Source: an uncultured Opitutia bacterium
Lineage (GTDB): Bacteria; Verrucomicrobiota; Verrucomicrobiia; Opitutales; Coraliomargaritaceae
Direction of reading: 5' to 3'
Length of the DNA: 64,000 nt
NCBI GenBank assembly: GCA_937136395.1
Contig: CAKZOI010000035.1
Coordinates: 24,225 to 88,224 of the forward strand
The translations under genes were made by a program, and so were the position numbers. Positions 1 through 11,416 of this stretch are shown one piece after another; the stretch's first letter is position 1; each line of letters opens with the position of its first letter. The notes below the pieces were generated by a model. The model saw only the letters and a program-made list of their open reading frames with translations. It had not been told where the DNA came from and did not search any database.

Positions 1-302
1 GCAAGCAGTATGCAGGTGGAAATGATTGCCCACCAACTTTTTGCGGGATCGTCTTTGGCGAATTCTTTGGTCGCCAATATAAGTGTTTTGCCTGTTCTCA
101 TCGGATGTCGGTTAAAATCTTAGTCACTGAAATGATTGTCGAAGTGATTGCTTTGAAAACGAATCCATCCGGGGGAAGACAGTTACGCTAGGGTGAACTG
201 ATCCCTAAATTTGATTTTTGCAATGCCCGATTGCGACTTGGGATTGATGCATTAGCGGGAATGAGCTTGCGGGGAGGCGGTCTTATCGTCGAATTCTATG
301 CG
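1..302. other. Upstream stretch without a recognisable gene
   Basis: I see no convincing coding sequence, RNA gene or strong promoter here. It may be the promoter region of the following pseudouridine synthase or the tail of an intergenic region that begins outside the window. The reading frame of the next gene is open back to position 231, so part of it could be coding if an upstream start is used. Confidence 0.4.
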
Positions 303-1286
303 ATGAATCGCGAAACGAACTCAGAGGAAAAAACATTTTTGGAATGGGCGGTGCGTTTATGCCCGGATTCACCACGCAAACGAATTAAGGAGTGGATCAC
401 GACAGGTCGTTTTTGCCTCGATGGTGTGGTTCTCACGAAAGCAGGCTTGCGAATGCCAGATCCTGGTGAGCGCTTGACTATGGGCGCGCCCGATAAGGCA
501 CCAGCAAATTGGGGGCACCGGAAACGGATTCACCCCAAATTGGTTTTAGTCCATTTGGATGCGTCGCTGGCAATAGTCGATAAGGAGGCGGGCTTACTTT
601 CGGTGCCAACCGATGGGCAGGACAAGATTTCAGCGATCGAAGTTCTTGCGAACTATCTAAACGATCCGCGCGGTGAGGCGACTCGTCGTAGTTTTTTTGG
701 TAAAAAGGATAAGGTGAAGCCCTTGCCTGTGCACCGACTCGATCAGTTTACTAGCGGCTTACTCTGTATCGCGATGAATGACGATGCGCGCCGACATTTA
801 ATTAAGCAGCTTCGCAGTCATGACTTTTTGCGCGAATATATTGCTTATGCAGATGGTGATGCGGAAAGCCCGGAAGGCACATGGCGCAATTATATGCGCT
901 TGGATGAGTCTGGATTTAACCAGACTGTCGTTGAAGAAGGCACGCAAGACGCGGTGGAAGCCGTGACGCATTACAAAGTGGAAACAGTTTTTGAGCGTCA
1001 CCATGTCAGCAAGTTACGTATCCGCCTAGAAACTGGTTTGAAGCATCAGATTCGTATCCAAGCCGCAGAACACAATATGGCTTTACTAGGAGATCGCTCT
1101 TATCACGACGGCACGATGAAGGCGATGCGCAAGAAGGGGGCAAAGCTTCCATATCAATTCAAGCGTCAAGCCCTGCATGCGGCTGTCATTGGTATCAAAC
1201 ATCCCGATGATGAAAGAAAGGTTCGTTTTGAATCACGCATTCCGGGTGATATGCAGGACCTGGAAGCGCGCCTTGCTGGAAAGTGA
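303..1286 (+). CDS. RluA-family RNA pseudouridine synthase
   Basis: Predicted to isomerise specific uridines to pseudouridine in rRNA or tRNA. An S4-like RNA-binding segment comes first (RKRIKEWITTGRF, then DGVVL). The catalytic domain carries the RluA signature HRLDQFTSGLL, whose Asp is the catalytic residue, and later TGLKHQIRIQAA, the usual C-terminal motif of the family. With the ATG at 303 the protein is about 327 residues, normal for RluA/RluC/RluD. The frame is open to a TTG at 231, with another ATG at 261; none has a clear ribosome binding site, so the start is uncertain. I cannot tell which RNA position it modifies. The next gene is convergent. Confidence 0.88.
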   Translation: MNRETNSEEKTFLEWAVRLCPDSPRKRIKEWITTGRFCLDGVVLTKAGLRMPDPGERLTMGAPDKAPANWGHRKRIHPKLVLVHLDASLAIVDKEAGLLSVPTDGQDKISAIEVLANYLNDPRGEATRRSFFGKKDKVKPLPVHRLDQFTSGLLCIAMNDDARRHLIKQLRSHDFLREYIAYADGDAESPEGTWRNYMRLDESGFNQTVVEEGTQDAVEAVTHYKVETVFERHHVSKLRIRLETGLKHQIRIQAAEHNMALLGDRSYHDGTMKAMRKKGAKLPYQFKRQALHAAVIGIKHPDDERKVRFESRIPGDMQDLEARLAGK

Positions 1287-1393
1287 TACTTGCCGCGACT
1301 GTTGCGGAAAAGTCGCAGAACTGAGGTCAGATCTGATGGAGTCGCGTCGCTCTGTCCGACGCGACTACCTTCGCAACCCTTGCTCAATAGTCA

Positions 1394-2659
1394 TCAAGCC
1401 GCTTCAGTCAGGTGTAGTTGCTTGAGCACTGCCTCGAGCGACTCGCCAGACGCGGGTAGATTACCGACTACATTCTCATGATGGTCTAGGAGCCAGCGCG
1501 CAGTGGCATCATGACCGACAATTCTGTGATCCATGTCCAGTAGACGCCGCCATTCGCCGCTGCGATCTGTGTTGTATGCGTTCAGCCGGAATTGGCGCAC
1601 TTCGTCACTGCGATCCATACTGAGCCTTTCGGCAAGGTCGGCGGCCTCATGCATACCGATGTTCATACTGAGCATCCCCGCAGGGGGCGTCATGTGTGCG
1701 GCATCACCAGCAAGCCAAATACGCTTCTTACCAAACTGATCCACCAGATGTTTTTCGAAGTGCACCATAGCGCGCCATTTCACATCGTCGGCTGAGCCGA
1801 TAAACCATGGCGCATGTCGTTTGAGTAATAGGTTTAAATGACGGTTGCTCAGTTCTGGAACGTGCTGGGCATCGGAGTCGACCCACTGATGGTCTTTATT
1901 GAATGAATGGCGTTGAGCAAAGCCTGGAGGCATTTGGAAACTAAAACGGCAGCGCTGACTTCCCATCGGCCAATAGATGTGAGTGCGGCTACCTTCGATG
2001 ATCATACGCATTTCGGTGAGGAGTCGTGAGTTGGTCTCGAACTCGAATACGGCATAGTCGAGACCTTGGTTGATTTCGGGAAAAGTGATGCCCGCTGATG
2101 TGCGCGCTATCGACTCATGGCCGTCAGCAGCAATCATGTAGTTGGCCTTGTATTCGAATACCTTGTCGATCTCCGTTTCCATATGCGCCACTGCATAGCC
2201 CGTCATGCCTTCAGTTAGACGGTCCACTGTAAACGCCAGATGTGCCGCACTTTGCTCGATACAACGCACACGGTGATTCCACATAGGTCGATGCCCCTTA
2301 TCTGCTAGGGTTTTTACGAGAATTGCTTCCAGTTTGTCCTGCGCAATGACTGCAAGGAAGGGATACTTTACCGGAAGTTCGCTGTAGTTTATTTCCGCAC
2401 GCTGTCGGTGATTATCATCAAAAATCGTGGCACGGCTCAAGCGCTGCGCTTTTTTCAGAACAGGTTCCACTATATGTAGCGAGTCCAGTAGTTCGAGTGT
2501 TTCTGGGTGTAGCGCCAGTGCGTAGCTATGGGTGTTGGTGTGTTGTTCACGATCTAGTAGGACGAAGTCCACGCCTTTATCAGCTAGGGCATGGGCAGCG
2601 GTCAGTCCAGCGGGGCCTGCCCCGAGAACTGCGATGTCGATTGTCTTTTTGTTGAACAT
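1394..2659 (-). CDS. FAD-dependent aromatic-ring-type monooxygenase
   Basis: A 421-residue class A flavoprotein monooxygenase of the PHBH/UbiH/FAD_binding_3 type. The N-terminus has the Rossmann dinucleotide-binding motif GAGPAGLTAAHALA (about residues 13-26). The second FAD motif WLAGDAAHMTPPAG lies at about residue 300, where GD binds the ribityl chain. Between them a DG-type motif (AADGHESIAR) is present. Such enzymes hydroxylate aromatic or polyketide-like substrates using NAD(P)H and oxygen, but the substrate cannot be read from the sequence. It is convergent with the pseudouridine synthase and follows the Ser/Arg-rich protein on the same strand. A 15-base palindrome lies about 120 bases upstream of its start. 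Confidence 0.85.
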   Translation of the reverse strand: MFNKKTIDIAVLGAGPAGLTAAHALADKGVDFVLLDREQHTNTHSYALALHPETLELLDSLHIVEPVLKKAQRLSRATIFDDNHRQRAEINYSELPVKYPFLAVIAQDKLEAILVKTLADKGHRPMWNHRVRCIEQSAAHLAFTVDRLTEGMTGYAVAHMETEIDKVFEYKANYMIAADGHESIARTSAGITFPEINQGLDYAVFEFETNSRLLTEMRMIIEGSRTHIYWPMGSQRCRFSFQMPPGFAQRHSFNKDHQWVDSDAQHVPELSNRHLNLLLKRHAPWFIGSADDVKWRAMVHFEKHLVDQFGKKRIWLAGDAAHMTPPAGMLSMNIGMHEAADLAERLSMDRSDEVRQFRLNAYNTDRSGEWRRLLDMDHRIVGHDATARWLLDHHENVVGNLPASGESLEAVLKQLHLTEAA

Positions 2660-2780
2660 TTCAGTGATGGTTGAGGTGGATGCTTAGGCCTGCGGTATGG
2701 CTTTCGCGCTTAACGCCATCCTAGTCCTTAGAAGCACGACCGTCAATCGTGTATTCTGGGTGTTGCTCCCTTACGATCTC

Positions 2781-2795
2781 TGGTAATCATTACCA
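2781..2795. promoter_or_regulatory. 15-base perfect palindrome, candidate operator
   Basis: TGGTAATCATTACCA reads as two 7-base inverted halves around one central base. It sits between the 98-residue protein gene and the FAD monooxygenase, both on the minus strand, and about 122 bases before the monooxygenase start. Size and AT-rich core resemble operators of Fur/MntR/Zur-type or other dimeric regulators. No regulator gene is adjacent, so the assignment is only structural. Confidence 0.3.
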
Positions 2796-2824
2796 TTAAT
2801 GCCGCTTGTGGCGGCACCTCCGCC

Positions 2825-3121
2825 TTATTCCGCGTCCGGAACGTCGCGGTTACGGATCAGCACTTTACCCTCGTAGACCCAGCGGTAGGGGCGTTCTTTG
2901 CCGCGGGTGATCTGCTTGCGAGTAAATTCAATCGTTTTCTGCTTATTATCCACTTTCACCGGGCATACATAGCTGTCGTCCGGCCAGAGTTCTGCGTCAG
3001 GCAGATCCTTTGTCGCAGCTCTCAATTGACTTAAATTCGGAATGAATTTTGGGCTTTTACGCTTGGATTTCGAAGCGCTTGAACTCGACGAGCGCCTGGA
3101 TCTGGAAGAGGAAGATTTCAT
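2825..3121 (-). CDS. Small basic Ser/Arg-rich protein of unknown function
   Basis: A 98-residue protein not recognised from any named family. The first 25 residues are almost only Ser, Arg, Lys and Ala (MKSSSSRSRRSSSSSASK), which looks disordered and nucleic-acid binding. The rest is a small ordered-looking segment with tryptophans (ELWPDDSYVCPVKV, PYRWVYEGKVLIRN). It has no signal peptide or membrane segment. The start has a reasonable AT-rich leader and the frame is clean, so I consider it a real gene, perhaps lineage specific. Confidence 0.6.
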   Translation of the reverse strand: MKSSSSRSRRSSSSSASKSKRKSPKFIPNLSQLRAATKDLPDAELWPDDSYVCPVKVDNKQKTIEFTRKQITRGKERPYRWVYEGKVLIRNRDVPDAE

Positions 3122-3263
3122 GCTGGAGGGCTGTAAATAGGGATTTTCAAGTTACCTATAAAATCGAACGATACAAAATCAAAATCGTAAAAGAAGGGAG
3201 AAGGTGAATTTTCACTTGATCTCCTGCGCTTCCTGCTTCTACTTGCCGAATCTCATTTTTAAG

Positions 3264-3337
<74 letters not shown>

Positions 3338-3343
3338 TTCTTT

Positions 3344-3378
3344 AAAGCCTGTTATCTCGAAGAGATGCAGGCTTTTTT
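3344..3378 (+). terminator. Rho-independent terminator of tRNA-Cys
   Basis: AAAGCCTG at 3344-3351 pairs with CAGGCTTT at 3368-3375, with a further inner stem ATCTC/GAGAT around a GAA loop, followed by a T-run ending at 3378. It lies seven bases after the tRNA CCA end. Confidence 0.85.
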
Positions 3379-3405
3379 GTGAGCCTTTTCGATTCAAGAA
3401 ACCGT

Positions 3406-4257
3406 CTAGCCTGTGTATGCTTGATTCACGAGTTCCTTTAAGCGCACTACGTCCGCAGTCGATGTCTTCGCGATGAAGCCACGTGCATGCGTGAAGTGGA
3501 CCTCAGGTTCATCATTGATTAGGGTAAATTCCATGCGTTGGTCGTCGTTGAAGCGGCGCATGCCATAGCCAGTGCCTCTACTATCGGGGTAGATGAGTGC
3601 GAGCACTTCGTCTTGTAGCCCAAGATGCTCTACGTGGTAGCCGAGCCCCGAGGACGCTTCGTCGGGGATGGGGTCGGTGCGAGGCATGAAGAGGGCCTTG
3701 AAGTCCTCAAACTCCCAGACCTCGGCGTGCTCGGCGACGAAGTCGAGGCGTGTGCGTAGCTTGGTCACGTAGTCGACGAGGTCTTGCCCGATCATGCGCA
3801 TGATTTCCCAGATGGGCTCGCCGGGCTTGTGTTCAGTCTGGCTAGCGAAGCGGCGGAGGATGGTGATGTCGAGGGGAGAGTTGAGCTTGCCGAGTGTTTC
3901 ACGCTCCATGCCGAGCCATTCAGCTGTATCCACAGGACCCCTACAATCGAACCATTCCGCGACTTCGAGCCAACTGCAAAATTCGCGTGAATCTTCGTAG
4001 ATACCGAGGTGTTGCAGCACCAGCGAAAGCGCGCAGGTCGGCACGTGGTCGCGTGGCAATTGATGGTGGTCGAAATTGTGTAGCTCTGGGTTGTGCTGGT
4101 GCCCGATGTCCAGCACGGCGATGCTCGCATCGTTAAGATCGGCCTCGGTGGGATCACGACGTTCGATGGCGACCGGTGCCTGCGTGAGCAGCACGGCGCA
4201 GGCAAGGAAGTCGTCTTTATGGGCACCGCCCGGATGTGTGACAATCGATGTAAGCAT
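3406..4257 (-). CDS. MYG1/UPF0160-family metal-dependent protein
   Basis: A 283-residue member of the MYG1 (UPF0160) family, related to DHH-type phosphoesterases; eukaryotic MYG1 is a 3'-5' RNA exonuclease. The N-terminal metal-site motif THPGGAHKDDF (about residues 7-17) and the second motif HNFDHHQLPRD (about residues 60-70) are intact. Length is somewhat shorter than eukaryotic MYG1. The bacterial role is not established; RNA or nucleotide hydrolysis is a family-based inference. The gene lies downstream of radD on the same strand, separated by an intergenic repeat. Confidence 0.82.
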   Translation of the reverse strand: MLTSIVTHPGGAHKDDFLACAVLLTQAPVAIERRDPTEADLNDASIAVLDIGHQHNPELHNFDHHQLPRDHVPTCALSLVLQHLGIYEDSREFCSWLEVAEWFDCRGPVDTAEWLGMERETLGKLNSPLDITILRRFASQTEHKPGEPIWEIMRMIGQDLVDYVTKLRTRLDFVAEHAEVWEFEDFKALFMPRTDPIPDEASSGLGYHVEHLGLQDEVLALIYPDSRGTGYGMRRFNDDQRMEFTLINDEPEVHFTHARGFIAKTSTADVVRLKELVNQAYTG

Positions 4258-4333
4258 CGATTGAGTGGGGAGTGATGAGTGGGTAGTGGCAAGTGCTTTC
4301 TAAGCTGACACAGTGGATAGTAGTTCCCCGTCT

Positions 4334-4411
4334 ATCTTAATCATAATCTTACTCTTAATCGTAATCGATTTTTTTGGGGGATTAAGAGTAGGATTAAGAG
4401 TAAGATTAAGA
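4334..4411. repeat. TTAATC-type intergenic repeat with 16-base inverted arms
   Basis: The left arm AATCTTACTCTTAATC (4345-4360) is perfectly complementary to GATTAAGAGTAAGATT (4392-4407), and both arms are themselves built of TTAATC/TAATC units. The left 33 bases match the copy at 41454-41534 with about four differences, and a shorter copy lies at 6214-6252. It sits just past the radD stop. It could act as a bidirectional terminator or be a dispersed REP-like element. Confidence 0.6.
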
Positions 4412-4418
4412 CGATGGC

Positions 4419-6155
4419 TTACAGTTCCTCGCTGAAGATTTTCTCAGTAATCTTCCAGAACTTGCCTTGCTTACGGGCGATGATATAGGCGGGCATACGG
4501 AGCTGGGATTGGATGCGGACGACGTCGCTGACCGATCGAATGTTGAGCTGCGATTCTGGCTTCCGCATGTGCGATCTTAGAAAGTTGATGCTGAACTTCT
4601 TCAGGCTGGTTGGATTGTTGAGGTAGTGCATTTCGCTGAGCGCGTTGGCGTCGTAATCATAATACTTTACCTGCAGGTAGGCATTCCCGTTTTTGTCGAC
4701 TCGCTCGAGCATCTCAATCGAATCGGGTGTGAGCACGTGGGCGTCTTTGGAGAGCCTTGCTTGTTTGAGCTTTTCGTCGGGATCGATCATCACGCTGCCG
4801 CAGCGGCCACAGTCGCGGGCGGTGATGTCATTTTCGGTTCCGCATTGGTTGCAGATCTTAAAGCGAAAGCGATAGCCGCAGGGCCTAAATACTAAAGTCT
4901 GCGGATCCGTCTGCCCCCCGCGACACTTGCGACCAAAGTGTTCCAGCAGATTGCCCTCCTCATCGAGCGTGCCCCAGAAGTCATTTACAAAGCCACATTG
5001 AGGGCAGGGGACTTGCACCGCGACCGATTCGGAGGCGGGCTTCTTCTCGCCGATCTCGGGGCTGAAAATACTATGTCCCATCCCCGTGTAATCGAGCACT
5101 AGGCAATCCTTTTTATCGGTATCCAAACGTAAACCACGGCCGATGATCTGCTGATACAAACTTATCGATTCCGTGGGTCGTAGGATTGCGATCACATCGA
5201 CATGTGGGGCGTCGAACCCTGTCGTCAACACGGAGACGTTCACCAAGTATTTAAACGCTTTTTCCTTAAAATCTTCCACAATTTGATCGCGCTCGCTCAG
5301 TTCGGTCGCGCCCACGACTAGTCGAGCTTGGCCCTCTGGTAGGTGTTGCAGAATCTCCTCCGCATGTTTCACCGTGGCACTGAAAATCATCACACCCTGC
5401 CGCTGATCACTCTCGGTGATATCAATGATGTTTTTGATGATTAGTGGTGTGAGTCGTCGCTGCCTGTTGAGCAGTTCTTCCACCTGCGCCATCGTGTAGG
5501 TCTGGCCCGCTTCGGTGAGTTCTGAGAAGTCATACGAGGTCACAGGTGTGTCGACCTTGACTGGAGGCGTCAGGTAGCGGTTCCGGATCATATACTCCAG
5601 TGGCAGATCGTAGATGCAGTGTTTAAAGAAGCGCGGCTCCTGAGTTTTCATTTCACCGCGCAGCGCGTAGTTAAAAATCCAGCCGAGGCCCAAACGATAC
5701 GGAGTCGCCGTCAGACCTAAGATACAAATCCGTGGATTGTTCAGCTTGAGCCGCTCGATGACAGTCGCGTATTGGCTCTCAGAATCGAGGCTGACGCGGT
5801 GGCACTCATCGATCACGAGGAGGGTGAAATCTTTAAAGAAGGCATCCTTCGCCTTCGCGACGGATTGGATGCTACCGAAGATGACCTTTTGCGAGCTATC
5901 CTTTTGGTTCAGTCCCGCCGAATAGATCCCCGCTTCCAGCCCATAGCTTTCATATTTTAAATGGTTTTGCTCAACCAACTCTTTGACATGCGCGAGCACC
6001 AGCACGCGGCCCACGGCAATCTTCGCCAACTCAGCGATCACCAAACTTTTTCCCGCGCCTGTCGGCAACACGATCACCGCCGGATGCCGTAGCTTCCTAA
6101 AGTAATGAAGGGTGCGATCCACTGCTTCTTGTTGGTAGGGTCTAAGTTGATACAT
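4419..6155 (-). CDS. radD: RadD-type superfamily 2 DNA-repair helicase
   Basis: A 578-residue SF2 ATPase that closely resembles E. coli RadD (YejH), an accessory factor of RecA-dependent recombination and double-strand break repair. Motif Q-like [10 protein letters not shown] opens the protein, followed by Walker [10 protein letters not shown] (about residues 29-37), DECH box VIDECHR, motif [13 protein letters not shown], motif [13 protein letters not shown] and motif [13 protein letters not shown]. After the helicase core comes the RadD zinc finger region with paired cysteines ([24 protein letters not shown]). The final segment is the RadD-specific C-terminal domain. Similarity to the gammaproteobacterial protein extends over the full length, unusual for this phylum. 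It is flanked on both sides by TTAATC repeats. Confidence 0.9.
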   Translation of the reverse strand: MYQLRPYQQEAVDRTLHYFRKLRHPAVIVLPTGAGKSLVIAELAKIAVGRVLVLAHVKELVEQNHLKYESYGLEAGIYSAGLNQKDSSQKVIFGSIQSVAKAKDAFFKDFTLLVIDECHRVSLDSESQYATVIERLKLNNPRICILGLTATPYRLGLGWIFNYALRGEMKTQEPRFFKHCIYDLPLEYMIRNRYLTPPVKVDTPVTSYDFSELTEAGQTYTMAQVEELLNRQRRLTPLIIKNIIDITESDQRQGVMIFSATVKHAEEILQHLPEGQARLVVGATELSERDQIVEDFKEKAFKYLVNVSVLTTGFDAPHVDVIAILRPTESISLYQQIIGRGLRLDTDKKDCLVLDYTGMGHSIFSPEIGEKKPASESVAVQVPCPQCGFVNDFWGTLDEEGNLLEHFGRKCRGGQTDPQTLVFRPCGYRFRFKICNQCGTENDITARDCGRCGSVMIDPDEKLKQARLSKDAHVLTPDSIEMLERVDKNGNAYLQVKYYDYDANALSEMHYLNNPTSLKKFSINFLRSHMRKPESQLNIRSVSDVVRIQSQLRMPAYIIARKQGKFWKITEKIFSEEL

Positions 6156-6213
6156 GAAGTGGAAACGCTATTTCAAGCACCCTTAGAATGGCTACTGAAT
6201 TCGAGAGGGTGTT

Positions 6214-6252
6214 TACTCATAATCATCATCGATTTTCTGCGGGATTAGGAAG
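6214..6252. repeat. Degenerate TTAATC-type repeat copy upstream of radD
   Basis: The segment starting TACTCATAATCATCATCG and ending with GGGATTAGGAAG aligns with the central part of the 4334-4411 repeat (TACTCTTAATCGTAATCG and GGGATTAAGAG) in the same orientation with roughly nine differences. It lies 59 bases upstream of the radD start, so radD is flanked by related repeats. Confidence 0.4.
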
Positions 6253-6266
6253 TCTCTGGGCGCGAA

Positions 6267-6297
6267 AAAGTCCCCGCTCTTTCGAGACGGGGACTTT
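6267..6297 (-). terminator. Rho-independent terminator of the second EF-G gene
   Basis: AAAGTCCCCG (6267-6276) and CGGGGACTTT (6288-6297) form a perfect 10-base stem. Read on the minus strand it is followed by a T-run, and it lies about 50 bases past the stop of the EF-G gene. Confidence 0.85.
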
Positions 6298-6348
6298 GAT
6301 AAATGCTTAGTCGATGGGAGCTATCTTCTCGCTCCTAAATTCTTTTCG

Positions 6349-8463
<2,115 letters not shown>

Positions 8464-8665
8464 GATCTAATCTATTGTATTTAAGAGTCTGTTTCTAGTT
8501 GATTGAGAGGGCGTTTCGGATCGCGAGATCTGCCCACGAATTTCCAAAAAAGAGGCGGAGAATAGGTGTCGTTCCAAATACTGCAAGGCAAGAAAATTGA
8601 CGATTTTTTACAGGATCGGACGATTTGCCGTTGAGTGATTCTAATTCATTACAATAGATTTCGTT

Positions 8666-10102
8666 ATGATTCATTACTCCAATTATATAAACGGTCAATT
8701 CGTCGGATCTGCCCACGGTGAAACGCTTACGGTGATTAACCCTGCGACAGGAGAAGCGATCTCGACGGTTCCGAATAGCGATGAGACAGAAGTAGCTGCA
8801 GCAATCACAGCGGCAGAGGATGCACAACCAGCTTGGGCCGCGCTGCCAGCGGTCGAGCGAGGGAAGCATCTGCATGAGTTGGCCGATAAATTGCGAGAAA
8901 AGGTTGAGCCACTTGCCCGTTGCATCTCAGAAGAGCAGGGGAAGACACTTGGCTTGGCGCGCGTAGAGGTGAATTTTACCGCTGATTATATCGATTATAT
9001 GGCGGAGTGGGGTCGTCGTATCGAAGGTGAGGTGATCGAAAGTGATCGTCCAAAGGAAAACATTTTTCTGTTTCATAAACCAATCGGTGTGGTTGCGGGT
9101 ATTTTGCCTTGGAACTTCCCCTTCTTCTTGATCGCTCGTAAGATGGCACCTGCATTGATTTGTGGTAACTCGATTGTGCTAAAGTCGAGTGAGGAGACGC
9201 CGAACAATGCGTTTGAGTTTTGTAAGATTCTGGATGAGACATCAATACCTGCTGGTCTCATTAATATCGTTTCTGGGCTTGGTGCCACGGCTGGGTGTGC
9301 GTTGACCGAGAGCCCTAAGGTTGGTTTGATTACATTTACTGGTAGCGTTGAGACGGGCTCGCGAATTATGGCCGCCGCAGCGCGCAATCTCACGAAAGTG
9401 AACCTGGAACTGGGAGGTAAGGCCCCTGCGATTGTGACAGCCAATGCCGATCTTGATATGGCCGCTACGGCGATTCAGGCGTCACGTGTTATTAATAGTG
9501 GGCAGGTCTGCAACTGTGCGGAGCGTGTCTACGTGCAGCGTTCCGTGGCGGAGGCGTTTACTGAAAAATTAGTGCAGAAGATGCAAGCGGCGCGTTTCGG
9601 CAATCCGCTGGAGGACGAGACCGTAGACTACGGCCCGATGATTAATCAGGCGGGCTATGATAAAATCGTCAGTTTGTTGGATAGTTCTGTCGCGGCCGGT
9701 GCGAAGGTGCTCTGTGGCGGAAAGCGTGGAGCTGGCGAGAATGGCTATTATTTTGAGCCCACTGTCGTAGTTGATTGCACGCAAGACATGGATTTGGTGC
9801 AGCAGGAGATTTTTGGTCCCGTTGTGCCGATCGTTGTTTTTGATACGCTTGATGAAGCCGTATCGATGGCGAATGACACCGAGTATGGGCTCACTTCTTC
9901 GGTATTCTCTAATGATATCAACGAAGCACTCGATTTAGTGGACCGATTGAACTTTGGTGAAACCTACGTCAATCGTGAGCATTTTGAAGCGATGCAAGGC
10001 TACCATGCAGGTTGGCGTAAGTCTGGAATTGGTGGTGCCGATGGGAAGCACGGTCTGCATGAATTTATGCAGACTCAGGTGGTTTATCTGCAGAGACACT
10101 AG
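8666..10102 (+). CDS. aldA: Lactaldehyde/glycolaldehyde dehydrogenase (AldA type)
   Basis: A 478-residue NAD-dependent aldehyde dehydrogenase with full-length resemblance to E. coli AldA, which oxidises L-lactaldehyde from fucose and rhamnose breakdown and also glycolaldehyde. Visible motifs: ILPWNFPFFLIARKMAPAL (cofactor site), FTGSVETG, LELGGKAPA with the general-base Glu, and GQVCNCAERVYV with the catalytic Cys. The end GETYVNREHFEAMQGYHAGW is a hallmark of AldA. The start at 8666 has no ribosome binding site but an AT-rich leader. An alpha-L-rhamnosidase elsewhere in the window (48637) makes a role in deoxysugar use plausible, though the genes are 38 kb apart. Confidence 0.9.
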   Translation: MIHYSNYINGQFVGSAHGETLTVINPATGEAISTVPNSDETEVAAAITAAEDAQPAWAALPAVERGKHLHELADKLREKVEPLARCISEEQGKTLGLARVEVNFTADYIDYMAEWGRRIEGEVIESDRPKENIFLFHKPIGVVAGILPWNFPFFLIARKMAPALICGNSIVLKSSEETPNNAFEFCKILDETSIPAGLINIVSGLGATAGCALTESPKVGLITFTGSVETGSRIMAAAARNLTKVNLELGGKAPAIVTANADLDMAATAIQASRVINSGQVCNCAERVYVQRSVAEAFTEKLVQKMQAARFGNPLEDETVDYGPMINQAGYDKIVSLLDSSVAAGAKVLCGGKRGAGENGYYFEPTVVVDCTQDMDLVQQEIFGPVVPIVVFDTLDEAVSMANDTEYGLTSSVFSNDINEALDLVDRLNFGETYVNREHFEAMQGYHAGWRKSGIGGADGKHGLHEFMQTQVVYLQRH

Positions 10103-10188
10103 ATGCGCTTGCTTTGAGTGGCAGCGTTGAAGCGGTTTTACTAAGCTGTTGGCTGCCTTCTTGCAGTCGCGCAAGTGTGTAAAAAAGA

Positions 10189-10226
10189 AACGCCCCATTT
10201 GGTCGAATGTGACCAAGTGGGGCGTT
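10189..10226. terminator. Bidirectional terminator between aldA and the pilC-like gene
   Basis: AACGCCCCATTTGGTC and GACCAAGTGGGGCGTT form a 16-base stem with one mismatch and a 6-base loop, with a T-run on the plus side and A-rich sequence on the other. It lies between two convergent genes. Confidence 0.88.
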
Positions 10227-10264
10227 TTTATTAGGTGCCGCGAAACGATTCTGTTATTAGAAGC

Positions 10265-11416
10265 TTACGCGATCACGTTGGAGAGTTGGAAGATCGGTAG
10301 GAACATCGCCATAACGATACCACCGATGACTACGCCCAAAAAGCAGATAAGCAAAGGCTCCATGAGTGATGTCAGGGCTTTTACCAAGGTGTCGACTTCG
10401 GCGTCGTAGAAGTCAGCAACTTTCACGAGCATGCCGTCGACATTACCTGTTTGCTCACCCGCACGTGTCATGTGTTTCACCATTGGCGGGAAGTAAGGGT
10501 CGTCGGATACGATCTCCGAGACTTGGCCACCTTGACTAATATGTTTCGCCACATTCTTACAGGCATCTTCAACAAAGACATTACTGGAGGCTTGCGCGAC
10601 AATTTCGAGGGTTCGCAAGATGGGCACGCCGGAACGCATCAGGATGGCGTAGGTGCGGCAGAAACGAGATAGTGCAACTTTACGAGTCAACTCGCCGACG
10701 ACGGGGATCTTTAAGATGACGGTATCTTTGATCACTCGCCCTCTAGGTGTTTTAACAAATTTACCGATTAGCCATAGGATGATACCTATGCCGACCAGAG
10801 TGTATACTGCTTTAAGGGACCCTAAAAATTCGCTGAGCGCGATGAGGAACAAGGTCGGTTTGGGGAGCTCTGCCCCGAAGTCATTGAACATCTCTGCGAA
10901 CACTGGAATCACGAAGATGAGCAAGATACTCACGCAGCCCACAGCTAGAGCGATCACAACAGTGGGGTAGACCATGGCACCTTTAACCTTCTTCATCAAC
11001 TTCACGGTTTCTTCGAAGTAGGAGGAGGTTTTGTCCAGAATCTCGGCGAGGCTACCACTGGCCTCACCGGCTTCGACCATCGAGACGAATAGATTAGGAA
11101 ATGCCCTTGGGTAATCGCGGCAGGCGTCTGAAAAGGCGCGACCGGCTGACACTTCGTTCTTAACTTTGCCGATGATGATCTGAAAAACAGGGCTTTCTGT
11201 TTGTTCTTCGAGTGCTTCGAGTGCGCTCACGAGCGGCAAGCCAGCTTCCAACATTGCAGCGAGTTGTTGGGTGAATACCGTCAATTCCGTAAGCTTGATT
11301 TTCTTACGCTTACTTTGCTTCTCGTAAGCGCGACGCTTTGCCTGGCGTTGCCCTTCGGCAAAGCCGACTTTCTTTTTTTGAGTCGGGCCTTTAGTGGATG
11401 AATTGAGAGTAGCCAT
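10265..11416 (-). CDS. Type II secretion / type IV pilus inner-membrane platform protein (GspF/PilC)
   Basis: A 383-residue member of the GspF/PilC family, the polytopic platform that works with the assembly ATPase in pilus or type II secretion systems. Two T2SSF repeats are visible: the first from about residue 45 (TQQLAAMLEAGLPLVSALE, SMVEAGEASGSL), the second from about residue 245 (SRFCRTYAILMRSGVPIL, MTRAGEQTGNVDGML), each followed by hydrophobic helices. The N-terminus is Lys/Arg rich and cytoplasmic. No other pilus or secretion gene is adjacent, so which system it serves is open. Confidence 0.88.
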   Translation of the reverse strand: MATLNSSTKGPTQKKKVGFAEGQRQAKRRAYEKQSKRKKIKLTELTVFTQQLAAMLEAGLPLVSALEALEEQTESPVFQIIIGKVKNEVSAGRAFSDACRDYPRAFPNLFVSMVEAGEASGSLAEILDKTSSYFEETVKLMKKVKGAMVYPTVVIALAVGCVSILLIFVIPVFAEMFNDFGAELPKPTLFLIALSEFLGSLKAVYTLVGIGIILWLIGKFVKTPRGRVIKDTVILKIPVVGELTRKVALSRFCRTYAILMRSGVPILRTLEIVAQASSNVFVEDACKNVAKHISQGGQVSEIVSDDPYFPPMVKHMTRAGEQTGNVDGMLVKVADFYDAEVDTLVKALTSLMEPLLICFLGVVIGGIVMAMFLPIFQLSNVIA

